DNA of 5,931 nt from Lentisphaerota bacterium (GTDB lineage: Bacteria; Verrucomicrobiota; Kiritimatiellia; UBA8416; JAFGIZ01). Shown one piece after another: positions 5,748-5,931 of the stretch. The translations under genes were made by a program, and so were the position numbers. The stretch spans positions 1 to 5,931 of the forward strand of contig JAFGIZ010000245.1 in the NCBI GenBank assembly GCA_016929365.1. Reading direction: 5' to 3'. The notes under the pieces were generated by a model. It made no database searches. It saw only the letters and a list, made by a program, of their open reading frames with translations, and was not told the DNA's origin. How positions within the stretch are numbered: position 1 is the first letter of the stretch; each line of letters begins with the position of its first letter.

Positions 5748-5806
5748 CTGAACCCTGAACCCCGAACCCTGAACCCTCCCATCCGAAACCCTTTTCGGAT
5801 GGGGTC
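5748..5806 (-). repeat. Right terminal inverted repeat of the IS, with hairpin and heptamers
   Basis: This 59-base end is the inverted partner of 3911-3971. It contains the heptamer array (5750-5777), then a hairpin with stem 5778-5788 pairing 5793-5803 (11 pairs, loop CCCT), then GTC at the tip. Relative to the left hairpin, two stem pairs are changed on both strands (T-A to C-G and G-C to A-T), so pairing is kept while sequence differs. Confidence 0.85.
5750..5777 (-). repeat. GAACCCY heptamer array, right IS end
   Basis: Plus-strand units are GAACCCT, GAACCCC, GAACCCT, GAACCCT. They are the exact reverse complement of the left array, with the variant unit in the matching position. The G-rich strand is the minus strand and again points into the element. 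Confidence 0.85.
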
Positions 5807-5812
5807 GAACTA
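5807..5812 (+). repeat. Right target site duplication GAACTA
   Basis: This directly follows the GGGTC tip of the right inverted repeat and is identical to 3905-3910. Confidence 0.8.
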
Positions 5813-5859
5813 TGTCGAGAAAACCCGACTTGCGCAACACGCCGTCAAGGGTTAACCCC

Positions 5860-5873
5860 GCACGGCCCCGTGC
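5860..5873 (-). other. Small hairpin just after the upstream gene
   Basis: GCACG and CGTGC pair around a GCCC loop 6 bases after the stop of the partial gene at 5879-5931. It could help end that transcript, but there is no U tract, so I do not call it an intrinsic terminator. Confidence 0.3.
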
Positions 5874-5878
5874 GCCGC

Positions 5879-5931
5879 CTAGCGCAGCATGATAATCGAG
5901 CCCTTTTCCGGCTGATCGAAGTAGAGCCACA
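5879..5931 (-). CDS. C-terminal end of an unrecognised gene, cut by window edge
   Basis: The minus strand reads WLYFDQPEKGSIIMLR followed by TAG at 5881-5879. The mixed hydrophobic and charged composition, balanced codon use and clean stop look like real coding sequence, unlike the competing frame, which runs on into the IS repeats. Sixteen residues are too few to assign a family. The gene has the same orientation as the rib operon and lay about 210 bases upstream of its promoter region before the IS inserted. Confidence 0.5.
   Translation of the reverse strand, partial: WLYFDQPEKGSIIMLR

Larger units (their letters stand above)
3911..5806 (+). mobile_element. Complete 1896-bp insertion sequence with one DDE transposase gene
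   Basis: The boundaries come from inverted ends GACCC(C/T)(A/G)TCCGAAAAGG at both termini and from the flanking GAACTA direct repeats. The inverted similarity continues inward for about 60 bases through a hairpin and a heptamer array. The only gene is a transposase of the DDE type, transcribed on the plus strand, away from the rib operon. The family is not certain: the overall layout (about 516 residues when repaired, IDSTSVKAN and E-x(6)-K motifs near the C-terminus) suggests an IS4/IS1182-superfamily or ISNCY-type element. The intact ends and exact target duplication imply a fairly recent insertion, yet the transposase reading frame is broken. Confidence 0.87.

Noticed and set aside
3868..5820. 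TCTCGACA near 3868 and its inverted copy near 5813-5820 as possible IS ends
   Set aside because: The match is short, the distances to the hairpins differ, and no direct repeats flank it; GACCC ends with GAACTA on both sides fit better.
5634..5930. Short frames on both strands through the right IS end
   Set aside because: They read through the heptamer array, hairpin and target duplication; the minus-strand one competes with a better C-terminal frame ending at 5879.
1..5931. CRISPR array, tRNA or rRNA genes, phage or defence genes
   Set aside because: No regularly spaced direct repeats of suitable length, no cloverleaf-like segment and no coding sequence of such families was found.

Overview
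The window is a G+C-rich bacterial segment. It holds most of a riboflavin (vitamin B2) operon on the minus strand, and a complete insertion sequence (IS) that has landed just upstream of the operon's promoter. Cytosine/guanine-ending codons dominate the rib genes; the transposase is visibly less extreme. No taxonomic marker gene is present. I can only say it is a bacterium that uses FMN-riboswitch control and a fused RibBA; a PVC-type lineage (Kiritimatiellota, Verrucomicrobiota or Planctomycetota relatives) is a low-confidence guess.

Layout, read along the minus strand from high to low coordinates. 5931-5879: last 16 codons of an unrecognised gene. 5878-3767: intergenic DNA interrupted by an 1896-bp IS (3911-5806). 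The IS is bounded by GACCC...GGGTC inverted ends and flanked by a perfect 6-bp GAACTA target duplication. 3766-3738: sigma70-like promoter. 3720-3583: FMN riboswitch. 3564-3532: intrinsic terminator. 3516-2320: ribBA. 2319-2182: a 138-bp spacer with a hairpin and degenerate 7-bp repeats. 2181-1717: ribH. 1693-1256: nusB. 1242-139: ribD. 146-1: start of ribE, which runs off the window.

RibBA makes both RibH precursors' branches: 3,4-dihydroxy-2-butanone 4-phosphate from ribulose 5-phosphate, and the first pyrimidine intermediate from GTP. RibD carries out the deamination and reduction steps, RibH makes 6,7-dimethyl-8-ribityllumazine, and RibE dismutates it to riboflavin. NusB, a transcription antitermination factor, is embedded between ribH and ribD. 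The riboswitch and terminator should shut the whole unit down when FMN is plentiful.

The IS is the most unusual part. Its two ends are about 60-bp inverted repeats (53 of 61 aligned columns identical by hand alignment). Each contains an 11-bp-stem hairpin whose stem differs between ends by compensatory changes, followed by a four-unit array of a G-rich heptamer (AGGGTTC) that fits the G-quadruplex pattern. Its DDE transposase gene is frame-disrupted near the N-terminus by a 10-bp tandem duplication; deleting one copy restores a 516-residue reading frame that begins at an ATG with a good ribosome binding site. Related degenerate heptamers also occur in the ribBA-ribH spacer, so the repeat may be a wider feature of this genome.
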